Shown: positions 55,257 to 64,000 of the stretch, piece after piece
How the letters are laid out: every line of letters starts with the position of its first letter
Numbering within the stretch: position 1 is the first letter of the stretch
Assembly: GCA_034435375.1 (NCBI GenBank)
Contig: DAOTXR010000039.1
Coordinates: 122,774 to 186,773, forward strand
DNA: 64,000 bases
Direction of reading: 5' to 3'
Source of the DNA: DAOTXR01 sp034435375
Lineage (GTDB): Bacteria; Chloroflexota; Anaerolineae; Aggregatilineales; UBA3940
Notes under the pieces: model-generated
Told to the model about the DNA's origin: nothing
The model's database searches: none
The model's input: the letters and a program-made list of their open reading frames with translations, nothing else
Translations under genes and position numbers: made by a program

Positions 55257-56614
55257 TCAGCCAGCAGGCACGCCAGTGGGTCGAGCGCCTGCTCAGGAGC
55301 CGTCTCTTCCGCGACTCGTCGGTGCTGCTCGTGGCCGATTGGTCAGCCCTGGCGCTGAGCATCGTCGCCTCGGTGATACTGGCCCGCGCCCTGGGTTCCA
55401 GTGGCTATGGTCTGATCATCCTGGCCATGGCGATTGTTGACACTATCGTCCAGTTCATGGACATCCGCACCGAGGAAGGACTGATCCGCTTCATGGTCAA
55501 CGCGCTGGCTCGCGACGCTCACCATGAGGCTATGACGTTCTTCTACATCAGCCTGATCACCGACACAGTTCTGACGGCGGCCACCTTCCTGCTTGTCGCG
55601 ACGGCAGGCCCGCTGAGCACGCGAGTCTATCCAGACGCAGCGATGCTGCGGTCCATGGTCAACATCTACCTGTGGTCGGTGCCCTTCGTGACGCTTGAAG
55701 GGACCTTCTCGGCGGTTCTGAATGTTTTCAAACGGTTCAACCTTCGCGCTGCCGTGATGATGGTCAAGAGTCTGTTCCTTCTCACCTGCCTAATCGTGGC
55801 CATGCCACATGGCCTTCTGGCAGTGATGTGGGCTCAGGTGATCGCGGCGGGGTTCTCCTTTGTGGTGTGGGTGATGCTGGGCACGTGGCTGCTCGTCAAG
55901 AACGTCAGGACACTGCGGCCTCAGAATCTCCGACAAGCGTGGCGCACATTCCTACCGTTTGCCTTCCATACCAGCCTGTCGGCCTCGATCAAGGCGATTG
56001 CCGTCAACCTGCCGATCCTGCTGCTGGGTGCCATGCGGACGACGAGCGAAGTTAGCTATTTTAAGATTGCACGCAGCGCGGCCAGCCTGCTCTCCATGCC
56101 AACCGCACCCGCCAGCATGGTGATCTACCCTGAGATGAACGAGGCGTGGGCGCACAGCAACCTGGGCCGTGTTCGACGGTTGGTGTGGCGCTATGTGACC
56201 TACACATTGGCGATCAGTGTGGGGCTTTACCTGGCCCTGGGCCTCGCTGCCCGCGAGCTGGTTCTCATCTTTTATGGGCCAGACTACCTGCCCGTCGCCC
56301 CTGTGATCCGCGTCTTGGGGTTTGGAGTTGTGCTGGAAGCAGTCTTTCGCTGGGTGCGACCTGCCACCCTGGCAGGCGGTAAACCTCAGCTAACCACCTA
56401 TTATAGCACGGCCAGCATCCTGCTGAGGACTGTGCTGGAGGTGCTCCTGATCTACTTTTACGGCACCATTGGCGCAGCCCTAGCTTACGATGCGACGGTG
56501 ACATTCACCTGCACGTTGATCGTGTTTTACGTGTTGCCCCATCTGGGGCTGTGGACGCCATTCAGGCAGAAGGTTTCTGCGTCCCCTGCCGGAGACGATC
56601 AACAGACTTCTTGA
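55253..56614 (+). CDS. Polysaccharide flippase (Wzx/MOP family)
   Basis: A 453-residue membrane protein with 12 or more helices. The pattern of the oligosaccharide flippase family is visible: LLVADWSALALSIVASVILA then RALGSSGYGLIILAMAIVDT at the N-terminus and GARE-type LAARELVLIFYGPDYLPVAP late in the chain. It would move lipid-linked repeat units across the inner membrane after the five glycosyltransferases build them. GTG 55253 overlaps the preceding stop. No polymerase (Wzy) or ligase gene is obvious unless the opposing gene at 56640 takes such a role. Confidence 0.9.
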   Translation: MISQQARQWVERLLRSRLFRDSSVLLVADWSALALSIVASVILARALGSSGYGLIILAMAIVDTIVQFMDIRTEEGLIRFMVNALARDAHHEAMTFFYISLITDTVLTAATFLLVATAGPLSTRVYPDAAMLRSMVNIYLWSVPFVTLEGTFSAVLNVFKRFNLRAAVMMVKSLFLLTCLIVAMPHGLLAVMWAQVIAAGFSFVVWVMLGTWLLVKNVRTLRPQNLRQAWRTFLPFAFHTSLSASIKAIAVNLPILLLGAMRTTSEVSYFKIARSAASLLSMPTAPASMVIYPEMNEAWAHSNLGRVRRLVWRYVTYTLAISVGLYLALGLAARELVLIFYGPDYLPVAPVIRVLGFGVVLEAVFRWVRPATLAGGKPQLTTYYSTASILLRTVLEVLLIYFYGTIGAALAYDATVTFTCTLIVFYVLPHLGLWTPFRQKVSASPAGDDQQTS

Positions 56615-56639
56615 TCTGCCCCCACCTCTGCGCCACGCC

Positions 56640-59600
56640 CTAGGGTGCTCCTCCCACTGTGATCGCCTGCGGCAACAGCCACCACTGACTGCCGTCAGCC
56701 AACGCGATCTGCTCACCAGTGCTCGCCTCGTACCAGCCGATCCGCAGGCGGTGGCGGCCCGGAGACACGCTGGTTCCGACAAACAGGCGCTGAACATCTG
56801 CGACAACCTCCCCTGGCGCCCAGCTCGTGGTGGGTCGTTTGCCTCCGGCGGGGATCTGCTCGTACTGTGTGACGACGCGCCCGCCTGGGTCGATGAGCTG
56901 GATAAGCACCGTCAGGTTGCGCGTAACCTCAACCTGGGGTTGCCAGTACAAGACCAAGCCCAAGCCGTCCCCCTGTCTGACCATCTGCTCCGGCAGGTCA
57001 TACCCTAACAGTTGGATGCCGTTCTGCCAGCCCACTCCAGCGTCAAACGCCATAGACGGTACATCGAATGTGCGCAGCGGCGCGTTGACCCTCATCTTAC
57101 CGATCGCCACCGGCTCGCCCGCCGGGCTGCCAGATGGGCTTACCAACTCCACGGCGACTTCGTACTCCCCCGGTTCCAGCCTGCCCGGCACATAGAGCAT
57201 GTGTAGCCCGCGCCACACGTCGCGCTTGGCCCACTGTGAAGTCGGGTAGCCTGTGACAGGCGGTACGAGAGGTGAACGGGCAGCGATCTCACCATCGTTG
57301 CTCAGCCACAGCAGTCGTGCCTGGTAATCAGCTTCTGGCGAGGATGTGGCCCGCCAATACCACACCATCGGCACCGGCTCGCCGACCCCAGCCTGAGCGG
57401 GCGGCAGCGTGGCCCCTACCAACGCGATGGCGTCGGACAGGTGCGCGTTAAATGCAGCGCCGATCTCCAACCTAGAGAGACTGGCGGGGCGGCGAGGGCG
57501 CGTCACCTCGATGGTGGCCAGGTTGAGCAACATGCCCTGTGATCTGCCCTGCACATCGAATGCTTCAAGGCTCCGACCCGTGGCATGGGGGATCATCTCG
57601 ACCTGAATGGCGTAAGCGCCAGGCGGAGTTCCGGGCGGCACAGCAACCTGGATCGGCTCTCGCACGTAAAAGCCGGGCGCCCACTGAGAGGTTGGCACGC
57701 CGGCGGGATGGTGTGATATGACCTGCTGCACCACGTAGCCTGCCGGGTCGCGCAGCAGGACGACGCTGGAACAGTCTTCGATAGCCACACTGCTGGTCTG
57801 CGTCCAATACAGTGTGATGGAGAACGTGCGGCCAGATCGAACCTGCGCGCGGGGCAGATCGTAGCCCAACAGCGTGACCTGGCCGCCAAAGCTGGCCTGT
57901 ACAGGCATTTGCAGACCTGCCTCAAGGCCATGCGCAAAGCGCGATCGCTTGATGAAGGTATCAGTGTTGTCGATGAGCAGGGCTTTGCCCCCAAAAGCCA
58001 TTAGCCCCACCAGCACAGCCGCGACAAACGCTGCCCCGGCTTCGGGCCAGTGAGCGGGGTCCTCCCGATCAGACACGGTCTGGCTGCCCCGCCGCCAAAT
58101 GCGCAGTGCCATGAGCGCCACGGCTGCCGACGCTAGCGCCCCCAAGCTGACATAGCCTGCGATGCTGCGTAGCGGCGTCGGGCCGAAGCCCAGTGCCAGT
58201 TCGTGGCTGCCCTGCGAGACATCCAGGCCGACAAAGCCATGTGGAGGCACTGGGGCGATCTCCACCCATTCGCCATCGAGCAACGCCCACCAGCCGGGGA
58301 AGTAGAGCCAGTCAAACACTAACGTGGTGTCCGCACGGGCGGTGAAAGCCAGGCTGGCCCGGCTCGCACCCCAGGCTGCCCCATCAAGGCGGACATCTGG
58401 ATTGGGCTGAAGACGAGGGATGACCTCGCCCTGGGCATACAATCCCACCAGTCGGTCAGCTTTGGGCAGGTTGACTGTCCAGCGCGGGACGATCACGCCC
58501 GTTCCAGCCAACTGGTTCGTCTGCCGCTCAAAGTTGAGCACATCCAGAACGGTGCGAGCAGGAGGATCGGGCATGTAAACGCCATATAGCCAGGGCAAAC
58601 CGTAGCCGATCAGGACAGCCAGACATACCATTGTCCCAATCATTCGCCCCACCGGCCAGGGGATACGCCGGACGATCAGTGCGACTCCCTGTCCAGCCAA
58701 CATCGCCAGGCACAGGCTGGCCGGGCCGAGCAATCGCCAGGGATGTTGGATAAAGCGCATCAGCGGCGCCAGCGACCACACCCATTCCGAGGCAGGCGTG
58801 ATTAGAAAGATCGACCCGATCACTAGAATCGACAACAGCACGAGCCAGCCGCGCCGTGCAGAGGGTTCCTCTTGGTCATGGCCAGGCCACACAATCAGAA
58901 CCAGCCCCAACACAGCCAGGGCGGTCTGCGGCCAGCCCAGCGCGCGTGGCACCGGCGGATGAAGCTGTAGCAGGTCAACCGTAGCTGGCAGCTCAAATAT
59001 CTGGCCGAGCGTCAGGAAGTTCTCGCGGAAATCGAGCACCGGTTGGTAGCCTGCTACCGATCCAATGTGTATATAGGACATCTCTCCCAGCGCTGGCGCC
59101 CAATAGAAAGCTGCTAGGCCGATTCCCAGCCCTACAGCCAGGAACAGCCGCACAAAGGCCCGCCGTGGGTCCGGACTGGTCCACCACAGGAAAACGGCCC
59201 ACAGGACAAGCAGCACTGTGCCGTACAGCGCAGGAACGTTGTGAGTCAGGACGAACAAACTGTACAGAACAACAGCCCACACGAAATCCAGCCGGCGGCC
59301 CCGCCGGGATAGTCTGAAGAAGGCCCACAGCACCCAGGGTAGCAGCGCCAGTGCTGCGTACTGAGCCAGGTCGCCGTGGCGGAGCGACTCGTAGAGCAGG
59401 TAAGGGGCATAGGTGTAAGCCGCCGCCGTGCCCAACCCCGCCGCAGGTTCACCCCACACGCTGCCAAGCTGGTATGCGCCGAGCGTCCCCAGGAAAACGC
59501 AGACAATCAGCCCGGTCAGCAGCGCATCGACGAAGCGCAATCCCAGCAAGTGTAGCCCTTCAAACAGGTAAAACGGCAATGGCGAGGTGTAGTTAAACAG

Positions 59601-59846
59601 TGGACTACCATAGCCATACAGTAGGCCCGGCAGATAACGCGGCCACCAGTCGCCGTGCCGGATGGCGTGATCAAAAGCCACCAATCGGTACAGGTGAAGT
59701 GGTCCTTCAGAGCTGACAGGCAGCGAGCGGAACAGTGTTGGGTGGACAGCAGTGAGTGTCAGGCAGAGGGCTGCGATCAGCACGACCAGCGCCCGCCCCA
59801 CAGCAGGACGGGTCAGACGCAGCCAAAAGGATCGCAGGAATCTCAT
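56640..59846 (-). CDS. Giant GT-C-like membrane protein with three C-terminal beta-sandwich repeats
   Basis: A 1068-residue protein convergent with the flippase gene, 25 nt away. Residues 1 to about 440 hold some 12 transmembrane helices; the loop after the first helix (PVSSEGPLHLYRLVAFDHAI) and the RYLPGLLYGYGSPLFNYTSP motif resemble GT-C/DUF6541-type polymer glycosyltransferases. Two more helices follow (about 575-625). The end is three related extracellular domains beginning near residues 647, 790 and 937, each with a V/I-x-LLGYDLP-like start, a Y-W strand, PxxxW and PGxY motifs. These are likely carbohydrate-binding. It may add or modify sugars of the adjacent polysaccharide, an inference from location. 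Confidence 0.78.
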   Translation of the reverse strand: MRFLRSFWLRLTRPAVGRALVVLIAALCLTLTAVHPTLFRSLPVSSEGPLHLYRLVAFDHAIRHGDWWPRYLPGLLYGYGSPLFNYTSPLPFYLFEGLHLLGLRFVDALLTGLIVCVFLGTLGAYQLGSVWGEPAAGLGTAAAYTYAPYLLYESLRHGDLAQYAALALLPWVLWAFFRLSRRGRRLDFVWAVVLYSLFVLTHNVPALYGTVLLVLWAVFLWWTSPDPRRAFVRLFLAVGLGIGLAAFYWAPALGEMSYIHIGSVAGYQPVLDFRENFLTLGQIFELPATVDLLQLHPPVPRALGWPQTALAVLGLVLIVWPGHDQEEPSARRGWLVLLSILVIGSIFLITPASEWVWSLAPLMRFIQHPWRLLGPASLCLAMLAGQGVALIVRRIPWPVGRMIGTMVCLAVLIGYGLPWLYGVYMPDPPARTVLDVLNFERQTNQLAGTGVIVPRWTVNLPKADRLVGLYAQGEVIPRLQPNPDVRLDGAAWGASRASLAFTARADTTLVFDWLYFPGWWALLDGEWVEIAPVPPHGFVGLDVSQGSHELALGFGPTPLRSIAGYVSLGALASAAVALMALRIWRRGSQTVSDREDPAHWPEAGAAFVAAVLVGLMAFGGKALLIDNTDTFIKRSRFAHGLEAGLQMPVQASFGGQVTLLGYDLPRAQVRSGRTFSITLYWTQTSSVAIEDCSSVVLLRDPAGYVVQQVISHHPAGVPTSQWAPGFYVREPIQVAVPPGTPPGAYAIQVEMIPHATGRSLEAFDVQGRSQGMLLNLATIEVTRPRRPASLSRLEIGAAFNAHLSDAIALVGATLPPAQAGVGEPVPMVWYWRATSSPEADYQARLLWLSNDGEIAARSPLVPPVTGYPTSQWAKRDVWRGLHMLYVPGRLEPGEYEVAVELVSPSGSPAGEPVAIGKMRVNAPLRTFDVPSMAFDAGVGWQNGIQLLGYDLPEQMVRQGDGLGLVLYWQPQVEVTRNLTVLIQLIDPGGRVVTQYEQIPAGGKRPTTSWAPGEVVADVQRLFVGTSVSPGRHRLRIGWYEASTGEQIALADGSQWWLLPQAITVGGAP

Positions 59847-59907
59847 CGCATTTGCCTGGATGACCTATAATCGACTTTTCTAAAGCAGAGGCGCGGCGCC
59901 CGCGCTT

Positions 59908-60231
59908 CTACTCGTGGTGGCCGCCATATGACTCTTCGAATGTTTCGGCGAACAGTGTAATGGCATCTGGACCGGCAAAATGCAACAGCAGCGCTCCAGC
60001 TTCGACGCCAGGCGGTGAGGTCAGGGCAGCCTCCATGGCCTCCGGGTCGTCAAAATAGGTCTCGACGACGACGCTGTAGGGCATACGGCCCCCTCGCGCA
60101 CCGTAGACCGTGCTGACGGCTTTCCGACGCAGACCTGGCAGCTCTTCCAGTTTCATAAGAAAGCGGTTATAGTGTTCAGTGTCGGCAGTTGACTGCACAC
60201 CCGTGCGGAATAGAACGATGAGCTTGACCAT
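59908..60231 (-). CDS. EthD-like dimeric alpha-beta barrel protein
   Basis: A 107-residue protein with the ferredoxin-like barrel seen in EthD-family proteins: VKLIVLFRTGVQSTADTEHY at the start, LRRKAVSTVYGARGG, and EAMEAALTSPPGVEAGALLL. Start ATG 60231 fits the family; a TACAAT box only 7 nt upstream suggests a leaderless mRNA. Members bind or modify small ketones or degrade ether-type compounds; the function here is unknown. It diverges from the Mut7-C gene. Confidence 0.78.
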   Translation of the reverse strand: MVKLIVLFRTGVQSTADTEHYNRFLMKLEELPGLRRKAVSTVYGARGGRMPYSVVVETYFDDPEAMEAALTSPPGVEAGALLLHFAGPDAITLFAETFEESYGGHHE

Positions 60232-60238
60232 GGGCTGA

Positions 60239-60244
60239 ATTGTA
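60239..60244 (-). promoter_or_regulatory. -10 box of the EthD-like gene
   Basis: TACAAT on the minus strand, 7 nt before the ATG at 60231. With the usual 6-7 nt to the start point, transcription would begin at or next to the start codon. Confidence 0.45.
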
Positions 60245-60268
60245 TCGCCAAACCATCCAGACGGCACC

Positions 60269-61021
60269 ATGTATCGCGCGACCTTTCGCTTTTACGACGA
60301 ACTCAACGACTTCCTGCCGCGCCGCCAGAGGTACAGTACCATCACGCACTGCTTCGACTGGCGGGCATCCATCAAGGATATGATCGAGTCGCTGGGAGTA
60401 CCGCACTGTGAGATCATGCTGATTGTTGTCAATGGAATATCGGTAGGTTTTGACGCCATCGTCCAGCCTGGCGATGACGTGCATATCTACCCGCGCTGTG
60501 AGGCAGAGGGTGTGCCTAATCAGGTGGCGTTACGCGATCCTCTGCCAGAACCTCCTGCCTTCGTGCTCGACATTCACCTGGGACGGCTGGCTGCCTATCT
60601 GAGGATGCTGGGCTTTGACACGCTCTATGGGGCCTCCGGGAACCCTGCTGACTTCTCCGATGAGACGTTGGCGCGCGTTGCCCACGACGAGCAGCGCATC
60701 CTGCTCTCACGCGACATAGGCTGTCTGAAACGTCGTCTGGTGATCTACGGGTACTTTGTGCGAAGCACCAATCCCCGCCGCCAGATCGCCGAAGTATTGC
60801 ACCACTTTGGTCTGAGGCATCAGGTGCAGCTCTTTAAGCGCTGTATGAAGTGCAATGGCCTGCTGGCATCTGTGGATAAGGAAACGATCCTTGCCTCTCT
60901 TCCCGCCGACACCGCCCGTCGCTACGATGAGTTCCATCAGTGTCAAGCCTGCGGACGGGTTTACTGGAAAGGCTCGCACTATAAGCGGATGCAGGGCCTC
61001 ATTGAGGAAGTGCTGGGGTAG
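60269..61021 (+). CDS. Mut7-C RNase (PIN-like) protein with N-terminal ubiquitin-like domain
   Basis: A 250-residue protein. Residues 1-85 are a ubiquitin/ThiS-like fold domain ending VQPGDDVHIYPR, as seen before Mut7-C domains. Residues about 90-250 form the Mut7-C PIN-like nuclease: FVLDIHLGRLAAYLRMLGFD, ILLSRDIG and a zinc ribbon CMKCNGLL / CQACGRVYWKGSHY. The acidic catalytic residues of the PIN fold (Asp in VLDIH, RDIG) are kept. Likely an RNA-cleaving enzyme; the target is unknown. Confidence 0.9.
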   Translation: MYRATFRFYDELNDFLPRRQRYSTITHCFDWRASIKDMIESLGVPHCEIMLIVVNGISVGFDAIVQPGDDVHIYPRCEAEGVPNQVALRDPLPEPPAFVLDIHLGRLAAYLRMLGFDTLYGASGNPADFSDETLARVAHDEQRILLSRDIGCLKRRLVIYGYFVRSTNPRRQIAEVLHHFGLRHQVQLFKRCMKCNGLLASVDKETILASLPADTARRYDEFHQCQACGRVYWKGSHYKRMQGLIEEVLG

Positions 61022-61039
61022 TGTGTCCCCAGCGCTGGA

Positions 61040-62032
61040 TCATCGACACAATTGTGGGCTGGCGAAGACCCCCAACCTCACAGCAACCGGCGGGTGATCT
61101 GATGCACCAACGGTATTCGCCAGCGCCACAGCCCCCAGGGGCCTGACCAGGGGAGAGGTCCAGATATGGTCGATCGCAGCGTAGAGCGGCGGCGGCGGAC
61201 TGGCTTCCCTGGCTGCCAGACAGTACCCGGAACCGCTCAACAGGCGCGGCACACTGCCCGCTCCGGCGTAGGAGGCGTTCATGTCTCCCATGATCACCAC
61301 CGGCGTCCCGGCGCGAGGCGCAAGCTGGGCGAGCACAAAGTTGAGCTCCACCTGCCGTTCGGCGTCTGAGTACGGGCTGAGATGGACAATGACCACCTCC
61401 AGCGAGTGTCCATCGCCAGTGCGTAAGGTTGCCCACAGCGCACCCAGCCGTACCTGTTCAGCAAAACTTACTACTTTCTCGATGGTGAAGCGGGTGAACA
61501 GTGCTACGGTCAGTCGGTCATTCTGAGACGACGCGACGGCATAACTCATGCCAAGCTCGTCTGAAACGCGCTGCAAGACGCTGAGATCGCCTGCCTGCCA
61601 CCCGACGATCTCCTGAAGCCCTAGCACATCTGGACTGGCCTGTTTGATCACATCGAGCACCAACGGCAGCCGGTCGTAGGCCAGGCCGGCCTCAGTGATG
61701 CCGGGCCACCAGATCGGGTCAACGCCCGCGCCGACCAGTGTGTTGTAGGTCATGGCAGTGAAGATAGTGAGCGGCAGTGGAGTTGGCGTGGGTGTGAGGG
61801 TGGCGGTGGGTGTAAACGTGGGAGTGGGCGTAGGGGTGCGAGTGGCCGTGGGAGACAGAGTGAGAGTAGCTGTGGCCGGGGGGAGGAGGGGTGGTGAGGA
61901 CAGGTGAGTGGCGGTGGGGTTCACCGTAACTGCCCCCGTCTCCTGGGCGGCAAACGGCGCAGTCCAGCAGGCCGCGACTGCCATACAGATAGTCAGGAGG
62001 GTGAGGAGACGGAGGGGGAGAGTTGGCTTCAC
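61040..62032 (-). CDS. Exported endonuclease/exonuclease/phosphatase-family lipoprotein
   Basis: A 330-residue protein with a lipoprotein-type signal peptide (cleavage before Cys22 in AVAAC), a Pro/Thr linker of about 60 residues, and an EEP-fold domain from about residue 90. Active-site motifs are MTYNTLVG (Asn), VLGLQEIVG (Glu), VVIVHLSPY (His), VIMGDMNAS (Asp, Asn) and the final GASDHPPVAV (Asp-His). It could cleave extracellular nucleic acids or phospholipid head groups. It follows uvrC after 14 nt in the same direction and may be co-transcribed. Confidence 0.9.
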   Translation of the reverse strand: MKPTLPLRLLTLLTICMAVAACWTAPFAAQETGAVTVNPTATHLSSPPLLPPATATLTLSPTATRTPTPTPTFTPTATLTPTPTPLPLTIFTAMTYNTLVGAGVDPIWWPGITEAGLAYDRLPLVLDVIKQASPDVLGLQEIVGWQAGDLSVLQRVSDELGMSYAVASSQNDRLTVALFTRFTIEKVVSFAEQVRLGALWATLRTGDGHSLEVVIVHLSPYSDAERQVELNFVLAQLAPRAGTPVVIMGDMNASYAGAGSVPRLLSGSGYCLAAREASPPPPLYAAIDHIWTSPLVRPLGAVALANTVGASDHPPVAVRLGVFASPQLCR

Positions 62033-62046
62033 GGCATCTTTGGGTT

Positions 62047-63921
62047 CTACAGCTCAGATTTGATCAGCGAGGCCAGCTCTCGGCTGATGCCTGGCACCGA
62101 GGCAATCTCCTCCTCAGCCGCACTGCGAATGGCCTGGATCGAACCAAACCGCTGGAGCAGCGCCTTGCGGCGCACCGGCCCGATGCCAGGGATGGCGTCG
62201 AGCTGCGAGGCGAAGCCTAACTTCTCGCGCCGCTTGCGCTGCTGGGTGATGGCAAAACGGTGCGCTTCGTCGCGGATGCGCTGCAGCAGGTACAGTCCCT
62301 GCGAGCGGCGCGGCATCACGATGGGGGTGCTACGGCCCGGCACGAACAGGTCCTCGTGCTGCTTGGCCAGCCCTGCCAGGCGGACCTGACCCATCAGGCC
62401 ATACTTCTCCAACACCTCCACGGCTACGCCAAGCTGTCCTTTGCCGCCATCGACGATCAGCAGGTCAGGCAGCAGGCCCCAGGTGGGGTCTTCTTTCCGA
62501 CCGGGGACACGTTCCTCGGCCTGCGAGTCTTGCCAGCGGCGGAAGCGCCGATCCAGCGCCTCACGTATTGAGGCATAATCGTCAGGGCTGCCACTCACTG
62601 TGCGGATGTTGAACTTACGATACTCGCTCTTGCGCGGCACTCCCTGCACAAACACCACCCGGCTGGCAGAGATGGCCGTACCCTGGGTGTTGCTCACGTC
62701 ATAACACTCGATCCGGGCAGGAATGTGGGCCAGCCCCAGGGCTTCCTGAATCTCCCGCAGCGCCGCTTCCTGTTTGGTGGTGTCGGCCTGCCATTGGGCG
62801 CGCAGCATGGCGAGCGTCTCGACAGCGTTCTCAGTGGCCAGCTTGACCAGGTCGCGCTTCTGGCCGCGTCGGGGGACTCTCAGCACTACTTTGTTGCCGC
62901 GCTTGCGCTGGAGCCAGCTCTCGATGATCTCCGCTTCCTCAATCTCGTGAGGCAGCAATACTTCCGGAGGTATCTCGGCGGCTTGGTCGTAGAATTGCTT
63001 GATGAAGTCTGCCATCACACCAGCTTCGTTTTCATCGGCAGCAGTACCCTCCAGTACATAGTGCTCGCGCCCAATGATCTTGCCGCCTCGGATGAAGAAG
63101 ATCTGCACACAGGCGTCGCCGTTCTCGCGTGCAAACGCGATCACATCCTGGCTGACGTGCATCGGCGAAACGACTTTCTGTCGTCGAGTGATCTGTTCCA
63201 TAGCCAAAATCTGATCGCGTAGGCGGGCGGCGCGCTCGTAGTCCAGTTTTTGCGAAGCCTCCCACATCTGGGCCGTCATCTGCTCCAGAATCTCATCCGA
63301 GCGGCCCTGCAAGAAGTCCATCAACGCCTGGAGGGTCGCTCTGTACTCAGCCTGCGTCACCGCACCGATGCAAGGGGCCGTACATAGTTTAATGTCGTAA
63401 TATAGGCAGGCCCGCTCATCCTGGCCGGTGATCTCGCGATCACAGGAGAGATATGGAAAAGCCCGGCGCAGCGCGTCGAGCGTCTGGTAAACAGCAGCAA
63501 CGCTGGTGTAGGGTCCAAAGTAACGCGAACCGTCGTTGACCATGCGGCGTGTGACGGTCACCGTAGGGAATGGATCAGCCCAGTGAACCTTGATATAGGG
63601 ATAGCGCTTGTCATCCTTGAGACGGACGTTGAAACGCGGCTGGTGGGCCTTGATCAGGTTGATCTCGGTTAACAGCGCTTCAAGCTCGGTATCGACAATG
63701 AGGATGTCTATGTCGGCGATGTACGGCACCATCCGAGCAGTCTTGCTGAGCTGGTTCGCCAGTGCGCCAGGCTGGAAATACGAGCGCACCCGGCTGCGCA
63801 GGTTGATCGCCTTACCAACATAAATCACCTTGCCCTGGGCGTCTTTCATCAGGTAAACGCCGGGGCGAGACGGCAGGGCGTCTAAGATTTGCTGTATGTG
63901 GGGTGAGATCGCAGTAGCCAT
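62047..63921 (-). CDS. uvrC: UvrABC system protein C
   Basis: Makes both cuts around DNA lesions in nucleotide excision repair, in the cytoplasm. The 624-residue protein has all parts: GIY-YIG nuclease (SRPGVYLMKDAQGKVIYVGK, about 15-95), UvrB-interacting UVR motif (about 200-235), the RNase H-like endonuclease domain (IECYDVSNTQGTAISASRVV, SPDDYASIREAL) and C-terminal helix-hairpin-helix pair (DAIPGIGPVRRKALL, VPGISREL). A weak TTGACC/TTAGTC pair upstream may be its promoter. Confidence 0.97.
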   Translation of the reverse strand: MATAISPHIQQILDALPSRPGVYLMKDAQGKVIYVGKAINLRSRVRSYFQPGALANQLSKTARMVPYIADIDILIVDTELEALLTEINLIKAHQPRFNVRLKDDKRYPYIKVHWADPFPTVTVTRRMVNDGSRYFGPYTSVAAVYQTLDALRRAFPYLSCDREITGQDERACLYYDIKLCTAPCIGAVTQAEYRATLQALMDFLQGRSDEILEQMTAQMWEASQKLDYERAARLRDQILAMEQITRRQKVVSPMHVSQDVIAFARENGDACVQIFFIRGGKIIGREHYVLEGTAADENEAGVMADFIKQFYDQAAEIPPEVLLPHEIEEAEIIESWLQRKRGNKVVLRVPRRGQKRDLVKLATENAVETLAMLRAQWQADTTKQEAALREIQEALGLAHIPARIECYDVSNTQGTAISASRVVFVQGVPRKSEYRKFNIRTVSGSPDDYASIREALDRRFRRWQDSQAEERVPGRKEDPTWGLLPDLLIVDGGKGQLGVAVEVLEKYGLMGQVRLAGLAKQHEDLFVPGRSTPIVMPRRSQGLYLLQRIRDEAHRFAITQQRKRREKLGFASQLDAIPGIGPVRRKALLQRFGSIQAIRSAAEEEIASVPGISRELASLIKSEL

Positions 63922-63970
63922 GATGCTCAGACTAAATGTTTGATCGAAGATCGGTCAAATCTGGGGTGTT

Positions 63971-64000
63971 GCCGAAAGAGTCCTAAGAGACTCTTTCGGC
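63971..64000. terminator. Stem-loop upstream of uvrC at the window edge
   Basis: A perfect 12-bp inverted repeat (63971-63982 with 63989-64000) with a 6-nt loop. It probably ends a minus-strand gene lying beyond the window. Confidence 0.55.

Overview
The window looks like chromosome from a GC-rich bacterium, most probably Chloroflexota of the Anaerolineae type. That placement is an inference from gene content and style: exported proteins with long Pro/Thr linkers, a Hanks-type kinase carrying an extracellular propeller, MttB-type methyltransferases with a corrinoid protein, small DUF2089/SHOCT-like proteins, and housekeeping genes scattered singly instead of in classical operons. I see no insertion sequence, prophage or CRISPR array.

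Layout. 1-3190 (minus strand): end-truncated lipoprotein, pyrB behind a terminator-like leader, a PAP2 phosphatase and a GT2 glycosyltransferase. 3288-3493: two tRNA genes (Ile-CAT, Gly-TCC). 3608-4666: selD, whose true reading frame starts 108 bases upstream of the first uninterrupted ATG and passes through an in-frame TGA at the catalytic position, so it should be a selenoprotein. 4743-6812: metallophosphoesterase, DUF218 protein and dtd. 6981-11331: a response regulator-GAF-PAS-cyclase and a convergent Ser/Thr kinase with a beta-propeller. 11382-13213: three uncharacterised genes. 13457-17343: SAM-I riboswitch, terminator and cobalamin-dependent metH, followed directly by the C-terminal stump of a sugar transporter and a GH13 amylase. 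19603-24093: aldo/keto reductase, glpD and glpK. 24595-27660: fused alpha-beta glycyl-tRNA synthetase. 27759-33647: a one-direction operon of enoyl-CoA hydratase, GNAT, AAC(3)-like protein, two MttB-family methyltransferases and a corrinoid protein. 33862-36434: a membrane glycosyltransferase-like protein and an MFS transporter. 36878-40017: a DUF2089/SHOCT-like/polymer-forming cluster behind a perfect consensus promoter. 40252-46770: DUF951, Xer recombinase, EF-Tu-domain-like small protein, PPIase lipoprotein, two paralogous Pro/Thr-linker membrane proteins, rsmI and a DUF624 protein. 46996-59846: an exopolysaccharide locus (epimerase, nucleotide-sugar dehydrogenase, five GT4 glycosyltransferases, flippase) with a convergent giant membrane glycosyltransferase-like protein. 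59908-63921: EthD-like protein, Mut7-C protein, exported EEP-family protein and uvrC.

How they work together. One-carbon and methyl metabolism is a theme: MetH uses methylcobalamin and is controlled by SAM through the riboswitch, and the MttB/corrinoid operon probably demethylates a quaternary or tertiary amine. Glycerol is fed into central metabolism by GlpK and GlpD. The 47-57 kb block builds and exports a surface polysaccharide. The selenoprotein SelD implies that the organism decodes UGA as selenocysteine; selA, selB and selC are not in this window.

The clearest result that simple gene calling would miss is the selenocysteine SelD. The most interesting unexplained items are the methyltransferase operon with its AAC(3)-like member, the SHOCT-like cluster, the paralogous disulfide-domain pair, and several multi-domain signalling or surface proteins with altered key residues or tandem repeats.
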